64,000 bases of DNA from Bradyrhizobium sp. AUGA SZCCT0176 (GCF_018130145.1 NZ_JAFCMB010000019.1:31154-95153), one strand, 5' to 3'; counted from the first letter of the stretch, positions 7,114-16,831 are shown. The notes: a model not told the origin generated them from the sequence alone. Translations and numbers: made by a program.

Positions 7114-8904
7114 TCAGAACGCTTCCGCCGCCAATTCCATGGTGGTCGCGCAGCCGGTCTGGATGCGCGCAAGGTGCACCGTCGTTTCCGGCAGCATCCG
7201 CTCCATGAAGAAGCGGCCGGTCACGAGCTTGGTGGTCAGATAGGGCGTGGCCCCGCCGGACGCAATCTTGTCCTGCGCCACCTTGGCCATCCGCGCCCAC
7301 ATATAGGCAAAGGTGACGAGGCCGAACAATTGCATGTAGTCGGTAGCGGCGGCGCCGGCATTGTCGGGCTTGGTCAGCGCGTTCTGCATCAGCCAGCCGG
7401 TGGCCTGTTGCAGATGGCCGAGCGCGGTCGAGAGCGGCGTCACGAACGGCTTCATCGCCTCGTCGGCGCCGTGCTCCTTGGCGAAGGCTCCGACCTCGCC
7501 GAAGAACGCCATCACGGCGCGGCCGCCGTCGCGCGGCAATTTGCGCCCGACGAGATCGAGGGCCTGGATGCCGTTGGCGCCTTCATAGAGCATGGCGATG
7601 CGCGCATCGCGCACGAACTGCTCCATGCCGTGTTCGGCGATGTAGCCGTGGCCGCCATACATCTGCTGCGCCAGCACCGAATTCGAGAAGCCGACATCGG
7701 TCATCACGCCCTTCATGACCGGCGTCATCAGGCCCATGTGGTCATCGGCCTCCTGGCGATCCTTCGGGTCGCTTGAGCGGTGGGCGACGTCGCTCTTCAG
7801 CGCGGTCCACACCACCATGGCGCGGGCCGCCTCGTTGAAGGCGCGGATCGTCAGCAGCACGCGGCGCACGTCGGGATGTACGATGATCGGATCGGCCGGC
7901 TTGTCCGGATCTTTGGCGCCCGTCAGCGACCGGCCCTGCAGGCGCTCGCGCGCATAATTGACCGCGTTCTGATAGGCGACCTCTGACTGTGCGAGGCCCT
8001 GCACGGCGACGCCGAGGCGGGCCTCGTTCATCATCACGAACATGCCCTGCATGCCCTTGTTCTCTTCGCCGATCAGCCAGCCGGTGGCGCTGTCGTAATT
8101 CATTACGCAGGTGGAATTGCCGTGAATGCCCATCTTGTGCTCGATCGAGCCGCAGGACACGCCGTTGCGTGCGCCGAGCGAGCCGTCGGCATTGACCAGC
8201 ACCTTCGGCACCACGAACAGCGAGACGCCCTTGATGCCCGCGGGCGCGCCTTCGATGCGCGCCAGCACCAGATGGATGATGTTGTCGGCGAGATCATGCT
8301 CGCCGGCCGAGATGAATATCTTGGTGCCCGTGATCTTGTAGCTGCCGTCGGCCTGCTTGACGGCCTTGGTGCGGAGCAGACCGAGATCCGTGCCGCATTG
8401 CGGCTCGGTCAGGTTCATAGTGCCGGTCCACTCGCCGGCCACCATCTTCGGCACGAACATCTTCTTCTGCTCGGGCTTGCCGTGCACCATCAATGCCGCG
8501 GTCGCGCCCATGGTGAGGCCGCCATACATCGAAAACGCCATGTTGGCCGAGCTCTGGAATTCGGTCACGACCTGGCTCAGCGTGACCGGCAGCCCCTGCC
8601 CGCCATATTCTGAAGGCGCCGACAGCCCGAGCCAGCCGCCCTCGGCGACCTGCTTGAAGGCTTCCTTGAAACCTTTCGGCGTGGTGACGCGGCCGTCATC
8701 GTGGCGGACGCAGCCTTCGAGATCGCCCACCCGGTTCAGCGGCTGCAGCACTTCTTCGGAAAGCTTGGCCGCTTCACCGAGGATCGCTTCGCGGACATCG
8801 GCTGACGCGTCGGTGAAGCCAGGGAGATTGTCGTAGCGGTCGATCTGGAACACGTCGTTGAGCAGGAAGGTGACGTCTTCAACAGGGGCTTTGTAAGTCG
8901 GCAT
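7114..8904 (-). CDS. Acyl-CoA dehydrogenase with C-terminal extension (FadE/DmdC-like)
   Basis: This 596-residue flavoprotein introduces the 2,3 double bond in acyl-CoA. It is longer than the classical 380-residue enzymes and ends in the extra domain of the DmdC/FadE-like branch. Visible motifs are the FAD-binding NLTEPQCGTDLGLLRTKA, the ITGTKIFISAGEHD segment, and MYGGHGYIAEHGMEQFVRDARIAMLYEGANGIQALDLVGRKL with the expected catalytic glutamate (YEG). An N-terminal extension reads YKAPVEDVTFLLNDVF. It leads the beta-oxidation set. The exact substrate, long-chain or methylthiopropionyl, is not resolved. Confidence 0.9.
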   Translation of the reverse strand: MPTYKAPVEDVTFLLNDVFQIDRYDNLPGFTDASADVREAILGEAAKLSEEVLQPLNRVGDLEGCVRHDDGRVTTPKGFKEAFKQVAEGGWLGLSAPSEYGGQGLPVTLSQVVTEFQSSANMAFSMYGGLTMGATAALMVHGKPEQKKMFVPKMVAGEWTGTMNLTEPQCGTDLGLLRTKAVKQADGSYKITGTKIFISAGEHDLADNIIHLVLARIEGAPAGIKGVSLFVVPKVLVNADGSLGARNGVSCGSIEHKMGIHGNSTCVMNYDSATGWLIGEENKGMQGMFVMMNEARLGVAVQGLAQSEVAYQNAVNYARERLQGRSLTGAKDPDKPADPIIVHPDVRRVLLTIRAFNEAARAMVVWTALKSDVAHRSSDPKDRQEADDHMGLMTPVMKGVMTDVGFSNSVLAQQMYGGHGYIAEHGMEQFVRDARIAMLYEGANGIQALDLVGRKLPRDGGRAVMAFFGEVGAFAKEHGADEAMKPFVTPLSTALGHLQQATGWLMQNALTKPDNAGAAATDYMQLFGLVTFAYMWARMAKVAQDKIASGGATPYLTTKLVTGRFFMERMLPETTVHLARIQTGCATTMELAAEAF

Positions 8905-9019
8905 GGTGTTCTCCCGGCAGGGCAGAATGAAATGGCTGATTACGTTTCAGGTGAAAGTCGGCAGGCCAGCAGGCGCTTTATTTAAAGGTGGACCTTATCC
9001 GGTTCCGGACGACACGGCC

Positions 9020-9403
9020 TCACCCTTTTGCGAGTTGCGCGCCCATCAATTGATGCAGCAGGTTCATCGCCTTGAGCGGCCGCACCATCACCTTGAAATG
9101 CGTGATCTTGCCATCCGCGAAGGTGATGATGTCGACGCCGTTGATCACGATGCCGTCGATTTCTTTTTCGAATTCGAGCACGGCGCCATTGTCGCTGCGC
9201 CATTCGCCGACATATCTGAATCCCGGGCCGCCCAGGACTTTCTCGGCGCTCGATAGATATTTGAAGGTGATGTCACGCCCGCGCTGCGGGGTATGGACCA
9301 CGGGACTCTCGAACACCGCGTCGGGATGCAGGAGATCCCACAGCGCCGTCTGGTCGTGCGACTTCATGTAGCCGTACCATTTGTCGAGTGCAGTCACGGT
9401 CAT
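9020..9403 (-). CDS. SnoaL/NTF2-like domain protein
   Basis: This 127-residue single-domain protein has the cone-shaped NTF2-like fold. It opens LDKWYGYMKSHDQTALWDLL, followed by HPDAVFESP and RGRDITFKYL, and it contains the ADGKITHFKVMVRPL strand typical of SnoaL-like proteins. Such proteins act as small hydrolases, isomerases or ligand binders; no catalytic triad is evident. GGAGA seven bases upstream supports the ATG at 9403. It is divergent from padR and could be under its control, alone or with the acyl-CoA dehydrogenase 115 bp downstream. Confidence 0.8.
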   Translation of the reverse strand: MTVTALDKWYGYMKSHDQTALWDLLHPDAVFESPVVHTPQRGRDITFKYLSSAEKVLGGPGFRYVGEWRSDNGAVLEFEKEIDGIVINGVDIITFADGKITHFKVMVRPLKAMNLLHQLMGAQLAKG

Positions 9404-9442
9404 GATGCGTCTCCGATCGGCTCAAAACAGGTTCAGCCCAAT

Positions 9443-9488
9443 CTTTATGCACGTTGACGCATATGCAACTTTATGCATAAAGTCAACG
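9443..9488. promoter_or_regulatory. Probable PadR operator
   Basis: CTTTATGCATAAAG (9469-9482) is a perfect 14-bp palindrome, and its left half CTTTATGCA recurs at 9443-9451. CGTTGAC (9452-9458) is mirrored by GTCAACG (9482-9488). The site lies between the divergent SnoaL-like and padR genes. The regulator assignment is inferred from position. Confidence 0.6.
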
Positions 9489-9564
9489 CGGCAATTTGAT
9501 CGTGAGACGGGCCCCTTCTACTTTGCATGGGGTTGTTTTCGCGATTTTTGGAAGGATCGGCGTA

Positions 9565-10155
9565 GTGGCGCTCGGTGACGCAATCCTTGCTTGTCTGACG
9601 GAGCGTCCGATGTCGGGCTATGAGCTCGCCAAGACGTTCGATTCCTCGATCGGGTTCTTCTGGAAGGCCGACCACCAGCAGATCTATCGCGAACTCTCAA
9701 AACTCAGGGACCGCGGCCATATCCAGGGCCACGAGGTGGTCCAGTCCGGCAAGCCCAACAAGCTGGTCTATACGCTGACACAAGAGGGCCGGGCCGCGCT
9801 GCGGCACTGGGGCGCCCGGCCGAGCAGCCCGCCAATGATGAAGGACGATCTCCTGGTGCGGCTGTGCGCGCTCGACAGCTTCGACATCGAGCCCTTGCGC
9901 GCCGACCTGATGGCGCGGCTGGAACATCACCGCGACCGCTACGCGCGCTACGAGCGCATTCTGAACAAGCTGTTCCCGGACGGCAAAGCCACCTCCGTCG
10001 CCGATACCGGCAAGCTGCTGGGACTGCGCATCGGCCTGCGCCACGAACAAGCCGTGGCGGAATGGTGCGAAGAGGCGATCGAGACCCTGGCCGCCGTCGC
10101 GAAACCTGCTCCCATCCTGCTGCTCGAAGACACCAGCCGCGAAAGCAACGGCTGA
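9565..10155 (+). CDS. PadR-family transcriptional regulator
   Basis: The protein has about 196 residues when started at the GTG at 9565, which has GGAAGGA eight bases upstream; a TTG at 9496 is less likely. The N-terminal winged helix is typical: GDAILACLTERPMSGYELAK, then IYRELSKLRDRGHI, and a wing with LVYTLTQEGRAALRHW. The C-terminal half is the helical PadR dimerisation domain (about 95-190). Members repress detoxification or phenolic-acid genes and respond to aromatic ligands. The palindromes between it and the SnoaL-like gene suggest control of both. Confidence 0.88.
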   Translation: MALGDAILACLTERPMSGYELAKTFDSSIGFFWKADHQQIYRELSKLRDRGHIQGHEVVQSGKPNKLVYTLTQEGRAALRHWGARPSSPPMMKDDLLVRLCALDSFDIEPLRADLMARLEHHRDRYARYERILNKLFPDGKATSVADTGKLLGLRIGLRHEQAVAEWCEEAIETLAAVAKPAPILLLEDTSRESNG

Positions 10156-10163
10156 GCAGCAGC

Positions 10164-10186
10164 GGAACCCGGCTGGTTCGGGTTCC
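10164..10186 (+). terminator. Hairpin downstream of padR (weak terminator)
   Basis: GGAACCCG (10164-10171) pairs with CGGGTTCC (10179-10186), nine bases after the padR stop. There is no T run, so this is at best a weak or Rho-assisted terminator. Confidence 0.4.
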
Positions 10187-10356
10187 AAGTTAACTTTCGG
10201 GCCGTCCGGCCCCATTCCTTAACCCGTTATTTACCGTAACGCGAAAAAGTCAGGTTCTGAGGCAGACGACCTGCGCAAAATTCGATTGTCTCCTGGTTGG
10301 GACGCGCGGGGAGGCTGAAGGCGCAGGAAGCGCCGGAGTCAGAACCGGACGAGAGC

Positions 10357-13300
10357 ATGAATTCGCGCGTATCGTGGAGTGTAGAGGGCATCGATCCATC
10401 GGTCCGCGAAAGGGCCGAGGCTGCCGCGCGGCGCGCTGGCATGTCGCTGAGCGACTGGCTCAATTCCACCATCGGTGATTCCGCCCCTCCGAATTTCCGT
10501 GCGTCCTATGACGAGCAGCCGGCGACGCCGAGCGCGGAGAGCCGCGAGGTTGCGGACATTCACCAGCGGCTCGATTCGATCACCCGGCAGATCGATCAGA
10601 TTTCCCGCCCCGCCCCGCGGAGCGACGCGCCCCGAACCGAAGCGCCCCGCGCTGAGCCGACCGTCGCGCGGCAGCTGAACGACGCCATTTCGCGGCTCGA
10701 TGCGCGGCTGTCGCAGATTTCAAACCACGCTCCCCGCCAGCCAACGATGCAGGACAGGCAGCGCCAGACCGACCTGGTCGAGCGCGCCGCAGCCCAGGTT
10801 TATCGTCCCTCGCCGCCGCTGAGCCCGACGTCGTTTGATTCGGCGATCGCCGAAATCGCCGCGCGCCAGAACGAACTGGACGGGGTGCCGTCCCGGCAGA
10901 TGCCGCCGCGCAGCGCGCCGCCGATGGCGGCAGGTATGCCGCCGATGGCGCCGAGCGCCCCTGCCATGGCTTATGCGCCACCGATGCAGCCGCCTGCACC
11001 GGCGCCGGCACCTGCTCCCATGCCCGCCGGTCCGGATTTTTCGTCGCTGGAACGGCATCTGCTCAAGATCACGAGCCAGATCGAGGCGATGCAGCGCCCC
11101 GACAATGTCGAGCAGTCGATTGCGGCCTTCCGCACCGAGCTTGCCGACATCCGCCGCGCCATTACCGAAGCGATGCCACGCCAGGCGATCGATTCGATCG
11201 AGAACGAAATCCGCTCGCTGTCGCGCCGGATCGACGAAACCCGCCAGAACGGCATGGACGCCAACGTGCTGGCCAACCTCGAGCGCGCGCTCGGCGAAAT
11301 CTACGACGCGCTGCGCTCGCTGAAGCCGGCGGAGCAACTCGCGGGCTATGACGATGCGATCCGCAACCTCGGCACCAAGCTCGACCTGATCCTGCGTACG
11401 AACGACGATCCGTCGACGGTGCGTCAGCTCGAAGACGCGATCTCGGCGATGCGCGCGATCGCCTCCAACGTTGCGTCCAACGATGCGCTGGCAAGGGTTT
11501 CCGACGATCTGCATGCGCTGTCGGCCAAGGTCGATCAATTGTCCCGCGCCGGCGACAACAGCGAGTCGCTGGCCAGCCTCGAACAGCGCATTGCCGCGCT
11601 GACCTCGTCGATCGAAACGCGCGAGCGGCCGGTCGCAAGCGACAATTCCGAATATATCGAAGGCGCGCTGCGCTCGCTGTCCGAACGCCTGGATCGGATC
11701 CCGGCCGGCAACGACAATGCTTCGGCATTCACCCATCTCGAACAGCGCGTGACCTATCTGCTGGAACGCCTGGAGACCTCCGGCAGCCAGGGCGGTTCTG
11801 GCGGCGGCAATCTCGGGCGCGTCGAGGAAGGGCTGCAGGACATCCTGCGCCATCTCGAACACCAGCACGCGAATTTGGCCAGGCTCGCCGACAACACCAG
11901 CAGCTATGCGGCACCGCAGTCGATGGATTCCGGCATCGTCGAAGCCGTCAAGCGTGAGCTGTCGGACATCCGTTTCAACCAGTCGGAAACCGACCGCCGC
12001 ACCCAGGATTCGCTGGAGACGGTTCACAGCACGCTCGGCCATGTGGTCGATCGGCTGGCGATGATCGAAGGCGATTTGCGCGCGGTTCGCGCCGCACCGC
12101 CCGTGGCAGCGCCGGCCCCTGCTGCATACGAAGCCCGCGAAGAAGCGCCGCGCGCGATGATGCCGCCGCCGAGCTTTGCACCGCCGGCCTATGTCCCTCA
12201 GGCTCAGCCGCAGGCCTTTGCGCCGCAGCCGAAACCGGAATTGCCGAATCCCGCAGCCTCCCAGGAGCATTTTACCGCCGCGCCGCGCGACTTCCATGCC
12301 GCGGAGCCGGTAGCGCCGCCGGCCATTCCGCCGATGACGCCGCGCGCCATCAGCGAAATCCTTGAGCCGCACGCAGCCCCGCCGCGCACCGCGATCGCGC
12401 CGGAATTGCCGCCGGATCATCCGCTGGAGCCGGGCACACGGCCGACCGCACGGGCGTCGTCGCCATCGGAGCGGATCGCCGCATCCGAAAGCGTGATCAA
12501 CGAAATTTCCGCGGCCGCCAAGGAGCCGGTCAGTTCGTCGAGCTTCATCGCCGCCGCCCGCCGTGCCGCGCAGGCTGCTGCCGCCGCGCCCGCCAACGAG
12601 AAGGCGGCCAAGGCCGCTGCGAAGGCCGCCTCGAAGGCTACTTCGAAGACCTCCGCCAAGGTTACGGCCATCGACAACGGCAAGACCGACGGCAAGGAGC
12701 CGTCGAACATCACTTCCAAGATCCGCTCGCTGCTGGTCGGCGCGAGCGTATTCGCGATCGTGCTTAGCACCTTCCAGCTGGCGATGACGCTGCTCGACAC
12801 CGGCAGCGCGCCGCAAATACCGCAGATGGAATCCACCGATCCGGCGCCGGCCTCAAAGGCCCCGGCCGAGAACAGCGCCAAGCCCGCCATGCCGGCACCG
12901 GCTGGGCCCTCCATGATGTCGCCCGCCCCGATCGGACGGCAATCGAACAACAGCTCCGCACCGAACACGCTGGATGGCGCGCAAGTCGCTATTCCCCAAT
13001 CCACGATTCCTCAGGCCATAATTCCTCAAGCCGCTATTCCGCAGACCGCGATCCCGCCGCAGGCGGCGATGTCCATCCCGCCGCAGGCGGTGATGTCGCC
13101 GATCAATGCCGGCGATATCACCGGCGCGCTCCCGGCCCTGCCGGCCAACGGCAAGCCTGGAATGGTGCAGGTGCCGCCGGGCGAGCAACTGCCCGATGGC
13201 ATCGGCGGGCCGATGCTGCGCGCCGCTGCGCTGAAGGGCGATCCGACCGCAGCCTATGAAGTCGGCGTGCGCTTTGCCGAGGGCAAGGGCGTGGCAGCCA

Positions 13301-13923
13301 ATCTCGACGAAGCCGCGAAATGGTATGACCGCGCGGCGCAAGCCGGCGTGGTGCCCGCGATCTTCCGGCTCGGCACCTTCTACGAGAAGGGCATGAGCGT
13401 CAAAAAGGACGCCGATGTCGCGCGGCGTTACTATCTGCAGGCGGCCGAACGCGGCAACGCCAAGGCGATGCACAATCTGGCCGTTCTCGACGCCGATGGC
13501 GGCGGCAAGGGCGCCAACTACAAGGTCGCGTCGCAATGGTTCCGCAAGGCCGCCGATCGCGGCGTCGCCGACAGCCAGTTCAACCTCGGCATCCTCTATG
13601 CCCGCGGCATCGGGGTCGAGCAGAACCTCGCCGAATCCTTCAAATGGTTCAGCCTCGCCGCCGCGCAGGGCGATGCCGATTCCGGCCGCAAGCGTGACGA
13701 TATCGCCAAGCGCCTCGACGCCCAGTCGCTGGCCGCGGCCAAGCTCGCGATCCAGACCTTTACGCCGGAGCCGCAGCCCGACGCCGCCGTGAATGTCGCA
13801 ACCCCGGCCGGCGGCTGGGACCCGGCGCCTGCGCCCGCAGCTGCGACCAAACCCGCCGCCAAGCAGGCTTCGACCAAGCGCGCCGCAGCCTCGGCGGCGG
13901 CGCCGCTGGCATCGACCCGATAA
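10357..13923 (+). CDS. PodJ-like polar localisation protein with Sel1 repeats
   Basis: This protein of about 1188 residues resembles the polar organelle factor PodJ. The N-terminus (SVEGIDPSVRERAEAAARRA) is followed by long cytoplasmic coiled-coil stretches (about 60-580, rich in LDAISRQI-type heptads), then a proline-rich region. A Lys/Ala-rich linker leads to one transmembrane helix near residues 790-812 (SLLVGASVFAIVLSTFQLAM). The periplasmic part has a low-complexity run of IPQ units (about 885-915) and then Sel1/TPR-like repeats (about 945-1120), such as AAYEVGVRFAEGKGV and SQFNLGILYARGIGV. I chose the ATG at 10357; an in-frame TTG at 10297 is possible. It probably recruits polar proteins in the budding or asymmetric cell cycle. 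Confidence 0.85.
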   Translation: MNSRVSWSVEGIDPSVRERAEAAARRAGMSLSDWLNSTIGDSAPPNFRASYDEQPATPSAESREVADIHQRLDSITRQIDQISRPAPRSDAPRTEAPRAEPTVARQLNDAISRLDARLSQISNHAPRQPTMQDRQRQTDLVERAAAQVYRPSPPLSPTSFDSAIAEIAARQNELDGVPSRQMPPRSAPPMAAGMPPMAPSAPAMAYAPPMQPPAPAPAPAPMPAGPDFSSLERHLLKITSQIEAMQRPDNVEQSIAAFRTELADIRRAITEAMPRQAIDSIENEIRSLSRRIDETRQNGMDANVLANLERALGEIYDALRSLKPAEQLAGYDDAIRNLGTKLDLILRTNDDPSTVRQLEDAISAMRAIASNVASNDALARVSDDLHALSAKVDQLSRAGDNSESLASLEQRIAALTSSIETRERPVASDNSEYIEGALRSLSERLDRIPAGNDNASAFTHLEQRVTYLLERLETSGSQGGSGGGNLGRVEEGLQDILRHLEHQHANLARLADNTSSYAAPQSMDSGIVEAVKRELSDIRFNQSETDRRTQDSLETVHSTLGHVVDRLAMIEGDLRAVRAAPPVAAPAPAAYEAREEAPRAMMPPPSFAPPAYVPQAQPQAFAPQPKPELPNPAASQEHFTAAPRDFHAAEPVAPPAIPPMTPRAISEILEPHAAPPRTAIAPELPPDHPLEPGTRPTARASSPSERIAASESVINEISAAAKEPVSSSSFIAAARRAAQAAAAAPANEKAAKAAAKAASKATSKTSAKVTAIDNGKTDGKEPSNITSKIRSLLVGASVFAIVLSTFQLAMTLLDTGSAPQIPQMESTDPAPASKAPAENSAKPAMPAPAGPSMMSPAPIGRQSNNSSAPNTLDGAQVAIPQSTIPQAIIPQAAIPQTAIPPQAAMSIPPQAVMSPINAGDITGALPALPANGKPGMVQVPPGEQLPDGIGGPMLRAAALKGDPTAAYEVGVRFAEGKGVAANLDEAAKWYDRAAQAGVVPAIFRLGTFYEKGMSVKKDADVARRYYLQAAERGNAKAMHNLAVLDADGGGKGANYKVASQWFRKAADRGVADSQFNLGILYARGIGVEQNLAESFKWFSLAAAQGDADSGRKRDDIAKRLDAQSLAAAKLAIQTFTPEPQPDAAVNVATPAGGWDPAPAPAAATKPAAKQASTKRAAASAAAPLASTR

Positions 13924-13993
13924 TCCCTCCATATAAAGCCGTATGATCTGACGGGGCCGGCGTGGCCTCGCGCGGCTTTGCAGTGAGGATCGA

Positions 13994-14836
13994 TTGTCTG
14001 CCGAAGATGGTCAGGACGGGGAAGGCCGTTTCCGAAGGTCGCCGACCGGGCCTTCGGTCGCGCCGCCGCGCAAGCCGGCCGAGCACTCCGCGCCTTCGCC
14101 GTGGCGATCTGCTCCGCTGCCGCCTCCTCCTCCGCAGCAACCGCAAACGGTGCGGAGCCAATGGCCGCTCGGCTCCATTCTCATCTTCGTTCTTTTGCTT
14201 GCCGGCATCGCCATCCAGGCCTATCGCGACCTCTCGCGGCCCGATGCCTGGGATTACTGGAAGGACCAGTATGTCTCGCCGAGCCTGACCTCCTCGGTGG
14301 TCGCCAAACTCAATCTTGATGGCGCCGCGCGTGATCGGCGTGCCCTGTTCATCAAGGGAGAGATCGGACCCGGGGCCGCAAGATGGTTCCGCGAGAAACT
14401 GGACGAGGCCCAGCTTGCCGCCGGCGACGTGATCCTGATGTCTTCGCCCGGCGGCGATTTGAATCAGGCCGCGATCATTGGCGAGATCATTCGCTCGCGC
14501 GGACTGATCACGGCGGTCGGCACCGCCGATGCCGCGGGCCGCGTCAAACCCTCCTATTGCGCCAGCGCCTGCGTGCTCGTCTATGCCGGCGGCAAGAGCC
14601 GCATCGGCGTGTTGGGTTCAGGCTTGGGCGTGCACCGGTTTACCACGACAAAGCAAGTGGATGATCCGCTCGCCGAAGCCCAGAAGATATCAGGCGCGGT
14701 GCTGGGCTATATGACCAAAATGGGGGTTTCGTCGTCGGTCGTGCAGGCGATGTCCGAGACCAAGGACATCCGCTGGCTTGCGCCCAAGGAGGCGCTCGCC
14801 ATGAACCTCGTCACCGATCCCCTCGGAAAGCCCTGA
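13994..14836 (+). CDS. Membrane-anchored ClpP-fold (COG3904-like) protein
   Basis: The protein has 280 residues and a TTG start with GAGG eight bases upstream. A proline-rich cytoplasmic N-terminus precedes one membrane helix (about 58-78, PLGSILIFVLLLAGIAIQAY). The rest resembles ClpP-like periplasmic proteins: DVILMSSPGGDLNQA, then KPSYCASACVLVYAGG with Ser in the nucleophile position, then GVHRFTT offering a histidine. The family is described as predicted periplasmic proteases of unknown substrate. It follows the PodJ-like gene by 70 bp on the same strand and may be cotranscribed. Confidence 0.75.
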   Translation: MSAEDGQDGEGRFRRSPTGPSVAPPRKPAEHSAPSPWRSAPLPPPPPQQPQTVRSQWPLGSILIFVLLLAGIAIQAYRDLSRPDAWDYWKDQYVSPSLTSSVVAKLNLDGAARDRRALFIKGEIGPGAARWFREKLDEAQLAAGDVILMSSPGGDLNQAAIIGEIIRSRGLITAVGTADAAGRVKPSYCASACVLVYAGGKSRIGVLGSGLGVHRFTTTKQVDDPLAEAQKISGAVLGYMTKMGVSSSVVQAMSETKDIRWLAPKEALAMNLVTDPLGKP

Positions 14837-15115
14837 ATCCGCCGGGCCCGGTCGGCCACGCAAATGTGATGCAGTGCATTCATCCGAATGTTTCACGCCG
14901 CCGTCGGAAGTGTGTGCAGGTGCGGCAAATAATTGCCTTCCGGGGCATTCTTTAGTCCCCCCTGCCACTGATCTGGGTTATGCAAAGATGCGGCAACCGG
15001 TCCGCGTGCGCTGACCCTGCGCGCCAATCGGATTCCACTGCCGGCAAATGCTCGAAACCATGCCCTGGGCGGCCGTTAGGCCAGGTCAACGGCAGACAAC
15101 GAGAAGCAGACGCGC

Positions 15116-16042
15116 GTGCAGCTCTACCTTCCGATCGCAGACATTCCCGTCAATGTTTTCCTCATCCTGGCGATGGGCGCGGCGGTTGGTTTCGTCTCCG
15201 GCATGTTCGGCATCGGCGGCGGCTTCCTGATGACGCCGCTGTTGATCTTCGTCGGCATCGCGCCCGCGGTCGCCGTCGCCTCGGTCGCGAGCCACATCGC
15301 GGCTTCCTCCTTCTCGGGCGCGATATCCTATTGGAGGCGACGATCCATCGATCCCATTCTGGCGTTGGTCTTGTTGACCGGCGGTACCGTCGGGACGGCG
15401 CTCGGGGTCTGGACGTTTACGCTGCTGCGCTCGCTCGGCCAGCTCGATCTGTTGATCGCGACGTCCTACGTCATCCTGCTGACGACGGTCGGCGGGCTGA
15501 TGTTTTGGGAAGGCCTGCGCGCGCTGCTGCGGACCCGCCGCGGCGGCGCGGCGACGATACGCCGCCCCGGCAGCCATGGCTGGATTCACGGCCTGCCGCT
15601 GAAGATGCGCTTCAAGCGCTCGAAGATCTACCTGTCCGTGATCCCCGTCGTCGTGATCGGCCTGATCATCGGCTTCATCGGCGCCGTCATGGGAATCGGC
15701 GGCGGCTTCATCCTGGTGCCGCTGATGATCTACGTGCTGCGGGTGCCGACTTCGACCGTGGTCGGCACCTCGATGGTGCTGACGCTGGTGACGATGATAT
15801 TCGCCACCCTGCTGCATGCGGTGACCAATCATCTGGTCGACGCCGTGCTGGCGCTGATCCTGATGATCGGCGGCGTGACCGGCGCCCAGTTCGGCGCGCG
15901 CGCCGGCCAGAAGATCCGCGGTGAACATCTGCGGCTGCTGCTCGGGCTTCTGGTGCTCGCCGTCGGTATCCGCTTTGCCGTCGAACTGGTGATCCGGCCG
16001 GCCGATCTGTTCACGATCCGCGAAACGGGAGGCGGGGTATGA
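15116..16042 (+). CDS. TSUP (TauE/SafE) family permease
   Basis: This 308-residue integral membrane protein has about eight hydrophobic helices and the internal duplication typical of the family: SGMFGIGGGFLMTPLLI near residue 30 and GAVMGIGGGFILVPLMIYVL near 190. Members export sulfite, sulfoacetate or other small anions. The GTG start is supported by overlap of its stop with the next gene's ATG (16039-16042). A TIGR02186-like protein directly downstream is the usual neighbour, which argues that the pair acts together. Confidence 0.88.
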   Translation: MQLYLPIADIPVNVFLILAMGAAVGFVSGMFGIGGGFLMTPLLIFVGIAPAVAVASVASHIAASSFSGAISYWRRRSIDPILALVLLTGGTVGTALGVWTFTLLRSLGQLDLLIATSYVILLTTVGGLMFWEGLRALLRTRRGGAATIRRPGSHGWIHGLPLKMRFKRSKIYLSVIPVVVIGLIIGFIGAVMGIGGGFILVPLMIYVLRVPTSTVVGTSMVLTLVTMIFATLLHAVTNHLVDAVLALILMIGGVTGAQFGARAGQKIRGEHLRLLLGLLVLAVGIRFAVELVIRPADLFTIRETGGGV

Positions 16043-16824
16043 GCGCGCGCGCCTCGCTCATCGTGGCAAGTCTCGTGCTGGGTGCTGCGCTCGCCATTTC
16101 GCCGGCATGCGCCGAGCGGCTGATCGTGTCGGTGTCGAACCACCGCGTCACGGTGACGCCGAATTATTCCGGCGAGGAGCTGGTGCTGTTCGGCTCGGTC
16201 GAAAAGGACGCCCAGACGCCGGCCGGCCGCAACAATTACGATCTGGTCGTGACCGTCAGCGGACCGCGCGCCGACATGGTGACACGGCGCAAGGAGCGCA
16301 AGTTCGGCATCTGGATCAACACCGACTCCCGGCAATTCCTCAAAGTGCCGACCTATCTCGCGCTGTTTTCCAACCGGCCGTTCGACGCCATCGCCTCACC
16401 CGAAGTGCAGCGGCGGCAACAACTCGGGCTCAACAATGTCCTGCTGACCCAGCGCGTCGGTCCTGATTTTGCCGACGTCGTGCCCAACGATCCGTTCCGC
16501 AGCGCGTTCGTGCGGCTGCGTACCCAGCACGGGCTTTATCGCGAGGAACAATCGGCGGTGACGTTCCTGACGCCGACGCTGTTCCGCACCGGCATTCCGC
16601 TGCCGGGCGAGGTGCCGATCGGCACCTACGACGTCGAAATCAAGCTGTTCGCCGACGGCACGCTGGTCACGCGCACCGAAACCGCGTTCGAGATCGTCAA
16701 AGTCGGTTTCGAACAGTTCATCGCCAACGCCGCCCACAACAATGGTTTCGCCTACGGGCTGGTGACGGCCTTCATGGCGCTGATGACGGGCTGGATGGCG
16801 TCGATCGTGTTCCGGAAGGATTGA
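16039..16824 (+). CDS. TIGR02186-type alphaproteobacterial membrane-anchored protein
   Basis: The protein has 261 residues. A signal peptide (about 1-28, ending SPACAE) leads to an exported beta-rich domain starting RLIVSVSNHRVTVTPNYSGE, and a C-terminal membrane helix (about 236-256) reads FAYGLVTAFMALMTGWMASIVF. The layout matches the conserved alphaproteobacterial family TIGR02186, whose function is unknown. It overlaps the TSUP permease stop by four bases (ATGA), so the two are translationally coupled; it may be a periplasmic partner of the transporter. Confidence 0.8.
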   Translation: MSARASLIVASLVLGAALAISPACAERLIVSVSNHRVTVTPNYSGEELVLFGSVEKDAQTPAGRNNYDLVVTVSGPRADMVTRRKERKFGIWINTDSRQFLKVPTYLALFSNRPFDAIASPEVQRRQQLGLNNVLLTQRVGPDFADVVPNDPFRSAFVRLRTQHGLYREEQSAVTFLTPTLFRTGIPLPGEVPIGTYDVEIKLFADGTLVTRTETAFEIVKVGFEQFIANAAHNNGFAYGLVTAFMALMTGWMASIVFRKD

Positions 16825-16831
16825 ATCCCGA

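Noticed and set aside
10720..12816. Minus-strand frame of nearly 700 codons opposite the PodJ-like gene
   Set aside because: High GC keeps antisense frames open. Its translation is Arg-rich without domains, while the plus strand has coherent coiled coils.
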